Positions 1 to 8,841 of a stretch of 64,000 nt of DNA are shown piece by piece. The translations under genes were made by a program, and so were the position numbers. This DNA is from Oceanicola granulosus HTCC2516. GTDB taxonomy: Bacteria; Pseudomonadota; Alphaproteobacteria; Rhodobacterales; Rhodobacteraceae. A model generated the notes under the pieces. That model worked only from the letters and a program-made list of their open reading frames with translations. It searched no databases and was not told the DNA's origin. Numbering within the stretch: position 1 is the first letter of the stretch; every line of letters starts with the position of its first letter. Where the stretch lies: assembly GCF_000153305.1 (NCBI RefSeq), contig NZ_CH724107.1, forward strand, positions 2,325,117-2,389,116. Reading direction: 5' to 3'.

Positions 1-260
1 GTGCGCCCGCCCTGCTTGCCGGCCGTCGCCTCGCGTCGCATCCGGCTCCCGGTGGAGCGCGGCAGCATCCCGTACTCCGCCGTCACCCAGCCGAGACCGG
101 TGTTGCGCAGGAACGGCGGCGGGCGGTCCTCGATGGAGGCGGTGCAGAGGACGTGCGTGTCGCCCATCTTGATGAGGCAGGAGCCCTCGGCGTGCTTGGT
201 GACGCCGGTCTCGATGGTGACGGGCCGCATCTGCCCGAGGTCGCGTCCGGAAGGCCGCAT
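1..260 (-). CDS. rph: Ribonuclease PH, N-terminal part (runs off the window)
   Basis: Reading the minus strand from an ATG at 260 gives [19 protein letters not shown], then a [21 protein letters not shown]-like segment and EDRPPPF. This is the conserved start of RNase PH, the phosphorolytic 3'-5' exonuclease that trims tRNA 3' ends. A good ribosome site (AGGAG, seen as CTCCT just after 265) precedes the ATG. Only about 86 codons are present because the gene leaves the window at base 1. It is divergent from hrcA, an arrangement common in Rhodobacteraceae. The identification is firm from the N-terminal motif. Nothing can be said about the C-terminal half. Confidence 0.93.
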   Translation of the reverse strand, partial: MRPSGRDLGQMRPVTIETGVTKHAEGSCLIKMGDTHVLCTASIEDRPPPFLRNTGLGWVTAEYGMLPRSTGSRMRREATAGKQGGR

Positions 261-326
261 TGGCATTCTCCTGTGAAAAGGTCGCGGCGACGTCTACGCG
301 AGCGACGGCCGGATTTCCAACCCTGA

Positions 327-354
327 TTGACCTCGCCCGCCGCCTCGTTTTAAT
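327..354 (+). promoter_or_regulatory. Candidate sigma70-type promoter for hrcA-grpE
   Basis: TTGACC (327-332) and TTTAAT (349-354) are separated by 16 bases in the rph-hrcA divergent gap. Transcription would begin near 361, about 23 bases before the TTG proposed as the hrcA start. No CIRCE-type inverted repeat is visible here. This is pattern matching only and is not tested. Confidence 0.45.
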
Positions 355-383
355 TGGCGCGCTTCACGCGCACCGAGGACCCC

Positions 384-1448
384 TTGACCGACCAGAGAGC
401 CATATTCGACGAGATGACCGACCGCTCCCGCGAGGTGTTCCGCCGCGTGGTCGAGGGCTATCTCGAAACGGGCGCGCCCGTCGGCTCGCGCTCGCTGACC
501 CGGACGATGTCGGAGAAGGTCAGCGCCGCGACGGTGCGCAACGTGATGCAGGATCTCGAGTATCTCGGCCTGCTCGGCTCGCCCCACGTGAGCGCCGGCC
601 GGGTGCCGACCCAGCTCGGCCTGCGGATGTTCGTCGACGGCCTGCTCGAGGTCGGTGACCTCTCCGGCGAAGACCGTGCCCGCATCGACGAGACCCTGAC
701 CTCCAACAGCGACGACGTCCCCGCACTGCTCGACCGTGTCGGCTCCGCGCTCTCGGGCATGACCCTCGGCGCCAGCCTCGTCCTCGCGCCCAAGCACGAG
801 GCGCCGGTCAAGCATATCGAGTTCGTCTCGCTCGCGCCCGACCGCGCCCTGGTGGTGTTGGTGTTCGCCGATGGCCACGTGGAGAACCGCGTCTTCACGC
901 CGCCCCCCGGTCAGACCCCGTCGTCGATGCGCGAGGCGGCCAACTTCGTCAACGCGCTCGCCCAGGGCCGCACCCTCGCCGAGCTCGGAACCGCCATGCA
1001 GCGCGAGATCGCCAACCGGCGGCGCGAGATCGACACGCTCGCCGCCGACCTCGTCGAGAGCGGTCTGGCGATCTGGGAGAACAAGGGCGAATCGACCGAG
1101 CGCCTGATCGTGCGCGGCCGGGGCAACCTGCTCGACGAGAGCGGCGAGCCGGGCGACCTCGAGCGGATCCGCGAGCTGTTCGACGACCTCGAGCGCAAGC
1201 GCGACATCGCCGAATTCCTCGAGCTCGCCGAGGAGGGCGAGGGGGTGCGGATCTTCATCGGGTCCGAGAACAAGCTTTTCTCACTTTCGGGTTCCTCTCT
1301 GGTGGTGAGTCCCTATATGAACGCGGATCGAAAAATCATCGGCGCCGTGGGCGTCATCGGGCCGACCCGTCTCAACTACGGACGGATCGTGCCCATCGTT
1401 GATTACACAGCACAGTTGGTCGGCCGCATCATCGCCGACCGGGCCTAA
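384..1448 (+). CDS. hrcA: Heat-inducible transcription repressor HrcA
   Basis: This 354-residue protein matches HrcA, the repressor that binds CIRCE elements upstream of groESL and related chaperone genes. Near the N-terminus is the winged-helix region (DRSREVFRRVVEGYLETG, then PVGSRSL, SAATVRNVMQDLE, HVSAGRVPT). The C-terminus has the conserved GSENKLFSLSGSSLVVSPY-type segment and IGVIGPTRLNYGRIVPIVDY. The TTG at 384 was chosen because GAGGA lies at 375-379. An upstream in-frame TTG at 354 falls inside the candidate -10 box. grpE follows within about 10 bases, so the two form a heat-shock operon. The frame is certain and only the exact start is inferred. Confidence 0.95.
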   Translation: MTDQRAIFDEMTDRSREVFRRVVEGYLETGAPVGSRSLTRTMSEKVSAATVRNVMQDLEYLGLLGSPHVSAGRVPTQLGLRMFVDGLLEVGDLSGEDRARIDETLTSNSDDVPALLDRVGSALSGMTLGASLVLAPKHEAPVKHIEFVSLAPDRALVVLVFADGHVENRVFTPPPGQTPSSMREAANFVNALAQGRTLAELGTAMQREIANRRREIDTLAADLVESGLAIWENKGESTERLIVRGRGNLLDESGEPGDLERIRELFDDLERKRDIAEFLELAEEGEGVRIFIGSENKLFSLSGSSLVVSPYMNADRKIIGAVGVIGPTRLNYGRIVPIVDYTAQLVGRIIADRA

Positions 1449-1458
1449 GGACATGACG

Positions 1459-2079
1459 ATGGCAAAGCCGAAGACCGAGCAGGAATTCATGGAAGAAGTG
1501 GCCGCCGAGCTGCGCGGCGACAGCGAGGCCGCCGACGAGGTCTACGAGTCCGCGCCCGAGGCGCAGGAGAGCGACGAGGCCGCGCCCGCGGGCGACGCCG
1601 CCGCCGGGGCCGACGAGCTGGAAGCGCTGCGCGCCGAGCGCGACGATCTGAAGGACCGCTTCGTGCGTGCGCTCGCCGACGCGGAGAACACCCGCAAGCG
1701 CGCCGAGCGCGACCGCCGCGAGGCCGAGACCTACGGCGGCTCCAAGCTCGCCCGCGACATGCTGCCGGTCTACGACAACCTCTCCCGCGCGCTCGAGACG
1801 GCGACGGAGGAGCAGAAGGAAATCAGCAAGGCGCTGCTCGAAGGCGTCGAGCTGACGATGCGCGAGCTGCTGAACGTCTTCAAGAAGCACGGAATCGAGC
1901 CGATCTCGCCCGAGGTGGGCGACAAGTTCGACCCGCAGATGCACCAGGCGATGTTCGAGGCCCCGGTCCCCGACACCAAGGCCGGCGACATCATCCAAGT
2001 CATGGCGACGGGCTTCCTCCTGCACGACCGCCTTCTGCGGCCCGCGCAGGTCGGCGTGAGCAGCACGCCCGCGTCCTGA
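1459..2079 (+). CDS. grpE: GrpE, nucleotide exchange factor for DnaK
   Basis: This 206-residue protein has the GrpE layout. An acidic, alanine-rich N-terminal tail is followed by a long coiled coil (ELEALRAERDDLKDRFVRALAD, then AENTRKRAERDR) and a C-terminal beta-wing domain with GVELTMRELLNVFKKHGIEPI and DPQMHQAMFE. GrpE releases ADP from DnaK and acts as a thermosensor in the cytoplasm. AAGGA at 1447-1451 is 7 bases before the ATG at 1459, whereas the alternative ATG at 1453 is only one base away, so 1459 is preferred. It lies directly after hrcA. The inverted-repeat element that begins 16 bases past the stop probably ends the transcript. Confidence 0.96.
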   Translation: MAKPKTEQEFMEEVAAELRGDSEAADEVYESAPEAQESDEAAPAGDAAAGADELEALRAERDDLKDRFVRALADAENTRKRAERDRREAETYGGSKLARDMLPVYDNLSRALETATEEQKEISKALLEGVELTMRELLNVFKKHGIEPISPEVGDKFDPQMHQAMFEAPVPDTKAGDIIQVMATGFLLHDRLLRPAQVGVSSTPAS

Positions 2080-2094
2080 CGCGGCCGGGACGGT

Positions 2095-2151
2095 GCCGGG
2101 CTGAAGCCCGGCTTACCGGACCATTGCCCGTAGGCCGGGCTTCAGCCCGGC
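2095..2151. repeat. Inverted-repeat element, copy A (two opposed palindromes)
   Basis: GCCGGGCTGAAGCCCGGC at 2095-2112 and its reverse-complement form at 2134-2151 flank a 21-base centre. Each arm is itself an 8-bp palindrome, so the element can fold as two hairpins or one large one. It lies between the convergent genes grpE and mutS. The mutS stop codon (2142-2144) and its last two codons lie inside the second arm. Copies B (20685) and C (52427) share the core. Confidence 0.85.
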
Positions 2152-4790
2152 TTGCCCCCCACCATCGCCTTCAGCTCGTAGACCAGCGCCAGCGCGTCCC
2201 GCGGGCTCAGCTCGTCGGGCAGCACCTCCTCGAGGCGTGCCTCGACGCCCGACGGTTTCACGGGGGACACCGGGGCCGGCGGCGGGGCGGCGGCGAAGAG
2301 CGGCAGGTCGTCGATCACCGCCCGCCGCGCGCCGCCACCCTCGCGCTCGCCGGCCTCCAGCGCCTCGAGCACGACCCGCGCCCGCTCGATCACGCTGTCC
2401 GGCAGCCCCGCCAGCCGCGCGACCTGCACCCCGTACGACCGGTCCGCCGTGCCGCGACGGACCTCGTGCAGGAAGACCACCTCGCCTTCCCATTCCTTCA
2501 CCGCGACCGTCGCGTTCTCCACCCCCGCGAGCTTGCCCGCCAGGGCCGACATCTCATGGTAGTGCGTCGCGAACAGCGCCCGGCAGCGGTTGACCTCGTG
2601 CAGGTGCTCGAGCGTCGCCCAGGCGATCGACAGTCCGTCGTAGGTGGCGGTGCCGCGGCCGATCTCGTCGAGGATCACCAGCGCGCGGTCGTCGGCCTGG
2701 TTCAGGATCGCGGCGGTCTCGACCATCTCGACCATGAAGGTCGACCGCCCGCGCGCGAGATCGTCCGACGCGCCGACCCGGCTGAACAGCTGGCTGACGA
2801 TGCCGACATGCGCGCTCTCCGCCGGCACGTAGGCGCCTGCCTGGGCGAGCACGGCGATCAGCGCGTTCTGGCGCAGGTAGGTGGACTTGCCCGCCATGTT
2901 GGGGCCGGTGAGCAGGTGGATCGGGGCTTCGCCGAGGTCGCAGTCGTTGGCGACGAACGGCGCGCCGTCGCGCCGCAGCGCCTCTTCTACGACCGGGTGC
3001 CGCCCGCCACAGACCTCGAAGGCGCGGCTGTCGTCGACCACCGGCCGGCACCAGTCCCGCGCCCGCGCCAGGTCGGCGAGGCCGCAGGCGAGGTCGATCT
3101 CCGCCAGCGCGCGCGCCAGCTCCGAAAGCCGCGCGGCCTCGTCGAGCATCGCTTCTCTCAGGCTGGCATAGAGCCGCTTCTCGATCTCCAGCGCCCGCGC
3201 GCCCGCGTTCAGGATCTTGGTCTCGAGCTCCGACAGCTCCACCGTCGTGAAGCGGACCTGGCTGGCCGTGGTCTGGCGGTGAATGAAGCTGTCGGACAGC
3301 GGTGGCGCGAGCATCTTCTCGGCGTGTGTGGCGGTGGTCTCGATGAAGTAGCCGAGCACGTTGTTGTGCTTGATCTTCAGGCTCGCGATCCCGGTCTGGC
3401 GCGCATACTCCGCCTGCATTCCCGCGATGACCGAGCGGCCCTCGTCGCGCAGCCGGCGCGCCTCGTCGAGGTCCGGGTCGTGCCCCGGCGCGACGAAGCC
3501 GCCGTCGCGCGCGAGCAGCGGCGGCTCCGCGACCAGCGCCGCTTCGAGCAGCGCCAGCAGCATGTCGTGCCCGACCAGGTCGCGCGCGGCGTCGGCCAGC
3601 AGCTCGGGCAGGTCGCGCCCCTCGAGCAGCCCGGCGATCTCCACCGCCTGCGCCAGCGAGTTGCGCAGCCCCGCCATGTCGCGCGGGCCGCCGCGCTCCA
3701 GCGCCAGCCGCGACAGGGCGCGGTCGATATCGGCCACACCGCGCAGCGCCTCGCGCAGTGGTTCGGCGAGGGTGGCCTCCTCGACCATCGCGGCGACAGC
3801 CGCCTGCCGGTCGCGGATCCGGTCGAGCTGGCACGAGGGCGCCGAGAGCCGCCGCTCGAGCAGGCGCGCGCCGCCGGCGGTGACGGTGCGGTCGACCGCA
3901 CCAAGCAGCGAGCCCGCGCGCCCGCCGGTCATCGCCGAGGTCAACTCCAGTGAGCGCCGGGTGGCGGCGTCGATCTGCATCGCCGCCCGCGCACCCTCCT
4001 TCACCGGCGGACGCAGCAGCGGCAGCTTGCCGCGCTGGGTGATCTCGAGATACGCCACCAGCCCCGCCAGCGCCGAGATCTCGGCGCGCGTGAACGTCCC
4101 GAACCCCTCGAGCGAGCCGACCCGGAAGATCTCGCAGAGCCGTCGCTCGCCGGAGGTGGAATCGAACGACGTCGCCCCGAGCGGCGTCACGGCGGCGCCC
4201 AGATCAGAGACCATCTCGGCGTAATCCGCCTCGATCGTCTCCGCCAGCAGCACTTCCCGCGCCCCCAGCCGCGCCAGCTCCGGCCCCAGCCGCATCGCCG
4301 AGCAGGTCATCACCGACAGCGCTCCCGTGGAGATGTCGACCCACGCCAGCGCGCCCTCGTCGCGTACCGTGGCGTAGGCGGCAAGGAAGTTGTGGCGACG
4401 CGCGTCGAGCAGGCTTTCCTCGGTCAGCGTGCCGGGCGTCACCAGCCGCACCACGTCGCGCTTCACGACCGACTTCGCGCCCCGCTTCTTCGCCTCCGCC
4501 GGGTCTTCGAGCTGCTCGGCGATGGCGACGCGGAAGCCCTTGCGGATCAGCGTCAGCAGGTAGCCCTCGGCGGCGTGGACCGGCACCCCGCACATGGCGA
4601 TGTCCTCGCCCAGGTGCTTGCCGCGCTTGGTCAGCGCGATGTCGAGCGCCTCGGCCGCGGCGACGGCGTCGTCGAAGAACATCTCGTAGAAGTCGCCCAT
4701 CCGGTAGAACAGCAGCGAGTCCGGGTTCGCCTGCTTGATCTCCAGGTATTGCGCCATCATCGGCGTCACGCCGCCCGCCGCTGTGCTCAT
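2142..4790 (-). CDS. mutS: DNA mismatch repair protein MutS
   Basis: This is a full-length 882-residue MutS, which recognises mispaired or looped bases and recruits MutL. The mismatch-binding GDFYEMF motif, with the intercalating Phe and its Glu, is at about residues 32-38. The core, lever and clamp region follows. The C-terminal ABC-type ATPase has the Walker A sequence GPNMAGKST (about 627-635), the conserved STFMVEM, and Walker B ALVILDEIGRGT, then TLFATHYHE-like residues. The ATG at 4790 gives MSTAAGG; a second possible start is MMAQYLEIK ten codons in. The extreme C-terminus (KPG) and the stop codon are written inside inverted-repeat copy A. Confidence 0.98.
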   Translation of the reverse strand: MSTAAGGVTPMMAQYLEIKQANPDSLLFYRMGDFYEMFFDDAVAAAEALDIALTKRGKHLGEDIAMCGVPVHAAEGYLLTLIRKGFRVAIAEQLEDPAEAKKRGAKSVVKRDVVRLVTPGTLTEESLLDARRHNFLAAYATVRDEGALAWVDISTGALSVMTCSAMRLGPELARLGAREVLLAETIEADYAEMVSDLGAAVTPLGATSFDSTSGERRLCEIFRVGSLEGFGTFTRAEISALAGLVAYLEITQRGKLPLLRPPVKEGARAAMQIDAATRRSLELTSAMTGGRAGSLLGAVDRTVTAGGARLLERRLSAPSCQLDRIRDRQAAVAAMVEEATLAEPLREALRGVADIDRALSRLALERGGPRDMAGLRNSLAQAVEIAGLLEGRDLPELLADAARDLVGHDMLLALLEAALVAEPPLLARDGGFVAPGHDPDLDEARRLRDEGRSVIAGMQAEYARQTGIASLKIKHNNVLGYFIETTATHAEKMLAPPLSDSFIHRQTTASQVRFTTVELSELETKILNAGARALEIEKRLYASLREAMLDEAARLSELARALAEIDLACGLADLARARDWCRPVVDDSRAFEVCGGRHPVVEEALRRDGAPFVANDCDLGEAPIHLLTGPNMAGKSTYLRQNALIAVLAQAGAYVPAESAHVGIVSQLFSRVGASDDLARGRSTFMVEMVETAAILNQADDRALVILDEIGRGTATYDGLSIAWATLEHLHEVNRCRALFATHYHEMSALAGKLAGVENATVAVKEWEGEVVFLHEVRRGTADRSYGVQVARLAGLPDSVIERARVVLEALEAGEREGGGARRAVIDDLPLFAAAPPPAPVSPVKPSGVEARLEEVLPDELSPRDALALVYELKAMVGGKPG

Positions 4791-4927
4791 GCTGTGCCCC
4801 CAGACGCTGGCCCAAAGCCTTGGGCGGCGACCCTACAAAGCCCCGGATCCGGGCGAAAGCCGAAATAACGCCAGTTGCCCCCGCGCCCGTTCGCCCGCTA
4901 ACAACAAGGGCCGACAGGGAGGATACC

Positions 4928-7189
4928 ATGGCCAAGGCCCGCTTCACGCCCGAGGATGCGCTCGCGTTTCACATGGAACCGTCGCCCGGGAAGTGGGAGG
5001 TGCAGCCCACCGTCCCGATGACGACCCAGCGCGACCTGTCGCTCGCCTATTCGCCCGGCGTCGCCGTCCCGTGCGAGGCGATCGCCGCGAACCCCGAGCT
5101 GGCCTACGATTACACCAACAAGGGCAACCTGGTGGCGGTGATCTCCAACGGCACCGCGGTGCTGGGGCTCGGCAACCTCGGCGCGCTCGGCGGCAAGCCG
5201 GTGATGGAAGGCAAGTCGGTGCTGTTCAAGCGCTTCGCCGACGTCAACTCGATCGACATCGAGCTCGACACCGAGGATCCGGACGCCTTCTGCGACGCGG
5301 TGCGGCTGATGGGGCCGACCTTCGGCGGCATCAACCTCGAGGACATCAAGGCGCCCGAGTGCTTCATCATCGAGCAGCGGCTCAAGGAAGAGATGGACAT
5401 CCCGGTCTTCCACGACGACCAGCACGGCACCGCGGTGATCTGCGCCGCCGGGCTGATCAACGCGCTGCACATCTCGAACAAGAAGATCGAGGACGTGAAG
5501 ATCGTCCTCAACGGCGCCGGCGCGGCGGGCATCGCCTGTATCGAGCTGCTGAAGTCGATGGGCGCGCGGCCCGAGAACTGCATCGTCTGCGACACCAAGG
5601 GCGTGATCTACCAGGGCCGCACCGAGGGGATGAACCAGTGGAAGTCGGCGCACGCGGTCAAGACCGACCTGCGCAGCCTGGAAGAGGCGATGGACGGCGC
5701 CGACGTGTTCCTCGGGGTCTCCGCCAAGGGCGCGGTGACCGAGAAGATGGTCGCCTCGATGGCCGACAACCCGGTGATCTTCGCGATGGCCAACCCAGAT
5801 CCCGAGATCACCCCCGAGGAGGCACACGCGGTGCGGGTCGACGCCATCGTCGCCACCGGGCGGAGCGACTATCCCAACCAGGTCAACAACGTGCTGGGCT
5901 TCCCCTACCTGTTCCGCGGCGCGCTCGACATCCACGCCCGGGCGATCAACGACGAGATGAAGATCGCCTGCGCCGAGGCGCTTGCGGCGCTGGCGCGCGA
6001 GGACGTGCCCGACGAGGTCGGCGTCGCCTACGGCCGCAAGCTCGCCTTCGGGCGCGACTACATCATCCCCACGCCGTTCGACCCGCGCCTGATCTACCGC
6101 ATTCCCCCCGCCGTCGCCCGCGCCGGCATGGAGACCGGCGTCGCCCGGCGGCCGATCATCGACATGGACGGCTACGAGACCGCGCTGAAGGGCCGGATGG
6201 ACCCGACCGCGAGCATCCTGCGCGGCATCTACGCCCGCGCCCGCGCCGCGCAGGGCACGGTGCTGTTCGCCGAGGGCGACGATCCGCGCGTGCTCAAGGC
6301 GGCGGTGCTCTACCAGCGCTCGGGATACGGGCGCAGCCTCGTCGTCGGCCGCGAGAGCGACGTGAAGACGAAGCTGGAGGCCGAGGGCCTCGCCGACGCG
6401 GCGCGCGAGCTGACCATCGTCAACGCCGCCAACACCGACCACCTGGAGACCTACAAGCGCTTCCTCTACGAGCGGCTCCAGCGCAAGGGCCACGACCAGC
6501 AGGACGTCCACCGCCTCGCGGCGCGCGACCGCCACGTCTTCGCGTCGCTGATGCTCGCGCACGGCCATGCCGACGCGATGGTCACCGGGGCCACGCGCAA
6601 GTCGGCACACGTGCTCGAGCTGATTAACCACGTCTTCGACGCCGGCCCCCACGACGGCGCGGTCGGCGTGTCGGCGGTGCTGGCGCGCGGACGGATCGTG
6701 CTGATCGCCGACACGCTGGTCCATGAATGGCCCGACGAGACCGACCTCGCCGTCATCGCCGAGCGCGGCGCCGCTGTCGCGCGCACGCTGGGGCTGGTGC
6801 CGCGGGTGGCGTTCGTCAGCTTTTCCACCTTCGGCTACCCGGTCTCCGAGCGCGCCACCAAGATGCACCAGGCCCCCCGCGTGCTCGACGCGCGCGGCGT
6901 GGACTTCGAGTACGAGGGCGAGATGACCGTCGACGTCGCGCTCAACACCCGCGCCGCCGAGCACTACCCGTTCAGCCGCCTTACCGGCCCGGCCAACGTG
7001 CTCGTCGTCCCGGCGCGGCACTCGGCGTCGATCTCGGTCAAGCTGCTGCAGGAGATGGGCGGCGCGACGGTGATCGGCCCGATCCTCGCCGGGGTGCACA
7101 AGCCGATCCAGATCTGCTCCACCGTCTCGACGGTCACGGACATCCTCAACATGGCCGTCATCGCGGCCAGCAAGGTCGACGACAGATGA
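4928..7189 (+). CDS. maeB: NADP-dependent malic enzyme with phosphotransacetylase-like C-terminal domain (MaeB)
   Basis: This 753-residue protein is a hybrid malic enzyme, converting malate to pyruvate, CO2 and NADPH. Residues about 1-430 are the malic enzyme part: LAYSPGVAVPCEAI, the metal-binding and catalytic segment PVFHDDQHGTAVI, and the nucleotide-binding GAGAAGIACIELL. Residues about 430-753 resemble phosphate acetyltransferase (ASLMLAHGHADAMVTGATR, FSTFGYPVS). In known MaeB proteins this part is thought to be a regulatory acetyl-CoA-sensing domain rather than an active enzyme. The ATG at 4928 has a strong AGGGAGG site just upstream. It is divergent from mutS. Its TGA overlaps the ATG of the next gene (ATGA), so the two are translationally coupled. 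Confidence 0.97.
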   Translation: MAKARFTPEDALAFHMEPSPGKWEVQPTVPMTTQRDLSLAYSPGVAVPCEAIAANPELAYDYTNKGNLVAVISNGTAVLGLGNLGALGGKPVMEGKSVLFKRFADVNSIDIELDTEDPDAFCDAVRLMGPTFGGINLEDIKAPECFIIEQRLKEEMDIPVFHDDQHGTAVICAAGLINALHISNKKIEDVKIVLNGAGAAGIACIELLKSMGARPENCIVCDTKGVIYQGRTEGMNQWKSAHAVKTDLRSLEEAMDGADVFLGVSAKGAVTEKMVASMADNPVIFAMANPDPEITPEEAHAVRVDAIVATGRSDYPNQVNNVLGFPYLFRGALDIHARAINDEMKIACAEALAALAREDVPDEVGVAYGRKLAFGRDYIIPTPFDPRLIYRIPPAVARAGMETGVARRPIIDMDGYETALKGRMDPTASILRGIYARARAAQGTVLFAEGDDPRVLKAAVLYQRSGYGRSLVVGRESDVKTKLEAEGLADAARELTIVNAANTDHLETYKRFLYERLQRKGHDQQDVHRLAARDRHVFASLMLAHGHADAMVTGATRKSAHVLELINHVFDAGPHDGAVGVSAVLARGRIVLIADTLVHEWPDETDLAVIAERGAAVARTLGLVPRVAFVSFSTFGYPVSERATKMHQAPRVLDARGVDFEYEGEMTVDVALNTRAAEHYPFSRLTGPANVLVVPARHSASISVKLLQEMGGATVIGPILAGVHKPIQICSTVSTVTDILNMAVIAASKVDDR

Positions 7190-8052
7190 CCGTTCTCAAC
7201 CTTGGCTCGATCAACATCGACATCGTCTTCGCCGTCCCGCACATCCCCGCTCCGGGCGAGACGCTCTCCTCCACCGGTCGCGAAGTGTTCCTCGGCGGCA
7301 AGGGCACCAACATGTCGGTCGCGATCGCCCGCGCCGGCGGCACGGTGCGCCACATCGGCGCCGTCGGCCCTGACGGCGGCTGGACCGTCGAGCGGCTGCG
7401 CGCGGCGGGAGTCGATATCGGCTTCATCGCGGAGCTCGAGGAGGTGACGGGGCAGGCGCTGATCGCGGTCGATGCCGATGGCGAGAACACGATCATTCTC
7501 TATCCCGGCGCAAATCGCGCCCTGCGCCACGATGCGGTCATGGCGGCGCTCGCCGAGGCCGGGCCGGGCGACAGGCTGCTGCTTCAGAACGAGACCAACC
7601 TGCAGGCCGAGGCGGCGCGCGAGGCCAAGGCCCTCGGCCTCGCCGTCACCTATGCCGCCGCGCCGTTCGACGCCGACGCCGTGAAGGCCGTGCTCCCGAC
7701 GCTCGACATGCTGTTCCTCAACCGCGTCGAGGCCGAGCAGCTCACGCAGGCGACGGGGCAGGCCCCGGCCGACCTCGGCGTGCGCGACGTGGTCATCACC
7801 CTCGGCGCCGACGGCTGCGACTGGATCGGCCCCGGCGGCGTGCAGCACTTCGATGCCGTCCCGGTCGAGCCCGTCGACACCACCGGCGCGGGCGACACCT
7901 TCACCGGCTACACCCTCGCGGCGCTGGAACGGGGTCTGTCCATGCCCGCCGCGCTCGAACTGGCGGGGCGGGCCGGGGCGCTGATGGTGACGCGCCACGG
8001 CACCTCCGACGTGATCCCGACCCTCGACGAGGTCCGGGCCTTCGCCGGCTGA
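7186..8052 (+). CDS. PfkB-family sugar kinase, ribokinase-like
   Basis: This 288-residue protein has the PfkB/ribokinase fold signatures. The N-terminal substrate-binding motif is GSINIDIVF, with GGKGTNMSVAIARAGG near residue 38. The C-terminal catalytic and anion-hole motif is DTTGAGDTFTG, containing the catalytic Asp, followed by an ATP-site segment. It would phosphorylate a sugar, probably ribose, with ATP in the cytoplasm. Substrate cannot be fixed from sequence, because ribokinase, fructokinase and nucleoside kinases share these motifs. Its ATG overlaps the maeB stop by four bases, an unexpected pairing of a sugar kinase with malic enzyme. It ends three bases before the convergent msrA stop. 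Confidence 0.85.
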   Translation: MTVLNLGSINIDIVFAVPHIPAPGETLSSTGREVFLGGKGTNMSVAIARAGGTVRHIGAVGPDGGWTVERLRAAGVDIGFIAELEEVTGQALIAVDADGENTIILYPGANRALRHDAVMAALAEAGPGDRLLLQNETNLQAEAAREAKALGLAVTYAAAPFDADAVKAVLPTLDMLFLNRVEAEQLTQATGQAPADLGVRDVVITLGADGCDWIGPGGVQHFDAVPVEPVDTTGAGDTFTGYTLAALERGLSMPAALELAGRAGALMVTRHGTSDVIPTLDEVRAFAG

Positions 8053-8055
8053 CGG

Positions 8056-8721
8056 TCAGGGCAGGAACGGCGCGTCGTCGCCCCAGAGCTCGCGGATACG
8101 CTCGTCGCGGCGGCAGCCCTCGCGGTAGAACTTGTAGGCGCTGGCCTGGCTCTTCGGTCCGCCGCGCGTCAGGACGATCTGCTCGCCCTTGTAATAATCC
8201 TGGTGGTAGTCCTCGGCCTCGTAGAACTCGGCCAGGTCCAGGATCGGCGTCACGATCTCCTGCCCCAGCTCGGCCTCCGCCGCCGCCTTGGCCGCCTCCG
8301 CCATCTGGCGCTCTTCCTCGGAAGCGACGAACACCGCTGTCCGGTAGCTCTCGCCCCGGTCGCAGAACTGCCCGCCGGCGTCGGTGGGATCGATCGAGCG
8401 GAAGAACAGGTTGAGCAGCCGCCGCCGGTCGACGACGTCGCTGTCGTACATGATCTCGACCGCCTCGTAGTGCCCGGTGCCGCCGCGCGTCACCTCCCGG
8501 TAAGTCGGGTTCTCGACGCTGCCGCCGGTGTAGCCCGACACGGCTTCGGTCACGCCCGTGACCCGCTCGAAGTCGGCCTCGACGCACCAGAAGCAGCCCC
8601 CGGCGACGGTGAGGGTGGAGTCGGCCTGCGCCAGCGCCGGCCCGGCCTGGAGCCAGGCCCCGGCAGCGACGGCGGCGGAAAGCAGAAGCCCGCGCAGGGG
8701 CTGGTTGTTCAGGTTCGGCAT
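8056..8721 (-). CDS. msrA: Peptide-methionine (S)-S-oxide reductase MsrA with signal peptide (exported form)
   Basis: This 221-residue MsrA reduces methionine-S-sulfoxide in proteins. The catalytic motif GGCFWCVEADFE gives Cys43 (catalytic) and Cys46. GGSVENPTYREV, TGHYEAVEI and YHQDYY follow as in the family. Residues about 1-31 form a clear Sec signal peptide: LLLSAAVAAGAWL, then a cleavage-like ALA. The enzyme therefore probably works in the periplasm, unlike the cytosolic MsrA of E. coli. The ATG at 8721 has AGGAGG a few bases upstream; longer readings lack a ribosome site and would bury the signal peptide. It is convergent with the PfkB kinase and divergent from the aminotransferase. Confidence 0.95.
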   Translation of the reverse strand: MPNLNNQPLRGLLLSAAVAAGAWLQAGPALAQADSTLTVAGGCFWCVEADFERVTGVTEAVSGYTGGSVENPTYREVTRGGTGHYEAVEIMYDSDVVDRRRLLNLFFRSIDPTDAGGQFCDRGESYRTAVFVASEEERQMAEAAKAAAEAELGQEIVTPILDLAEFYEAEDYHQDYYKGEQIVLTRGGPKSQASAYKFYREGCRRDERIRELWGDDAPFLP

Positions 8722-8841
8722 GTGGTCCTCCTTTGGCCGTGTAGCTGTGCCGCAGACACGGCCCCGGCAACACAAGGAGCCGTGCGGTCACGGCGTTATT
8801 ACTTCTTGGAACATCCCCGCCCCGGGCCTAGCGTGCCGGAG

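Noticed and set aside
354-383. An upstream TTG at 354 as the hrcA start.
   Set aside because: It lies inside the candidate -10 box and has no ribosome site; the TTG at 384 has GAGGA in place.
261-383. A CIRCE operator upstream of hrcA-grpE.
   Set aside because: I looked for TTAGCACTC-N9-GAGTGCTAA and found no such pair.
2124-3953. Long open frames opposite mutS (and similarly opposite maeB at 4898-7099, cca/ABC at 14612-16984 and 17011-20067).
   Set aside because: These are typical high-GC antisense shadows of well-identified enzymes.
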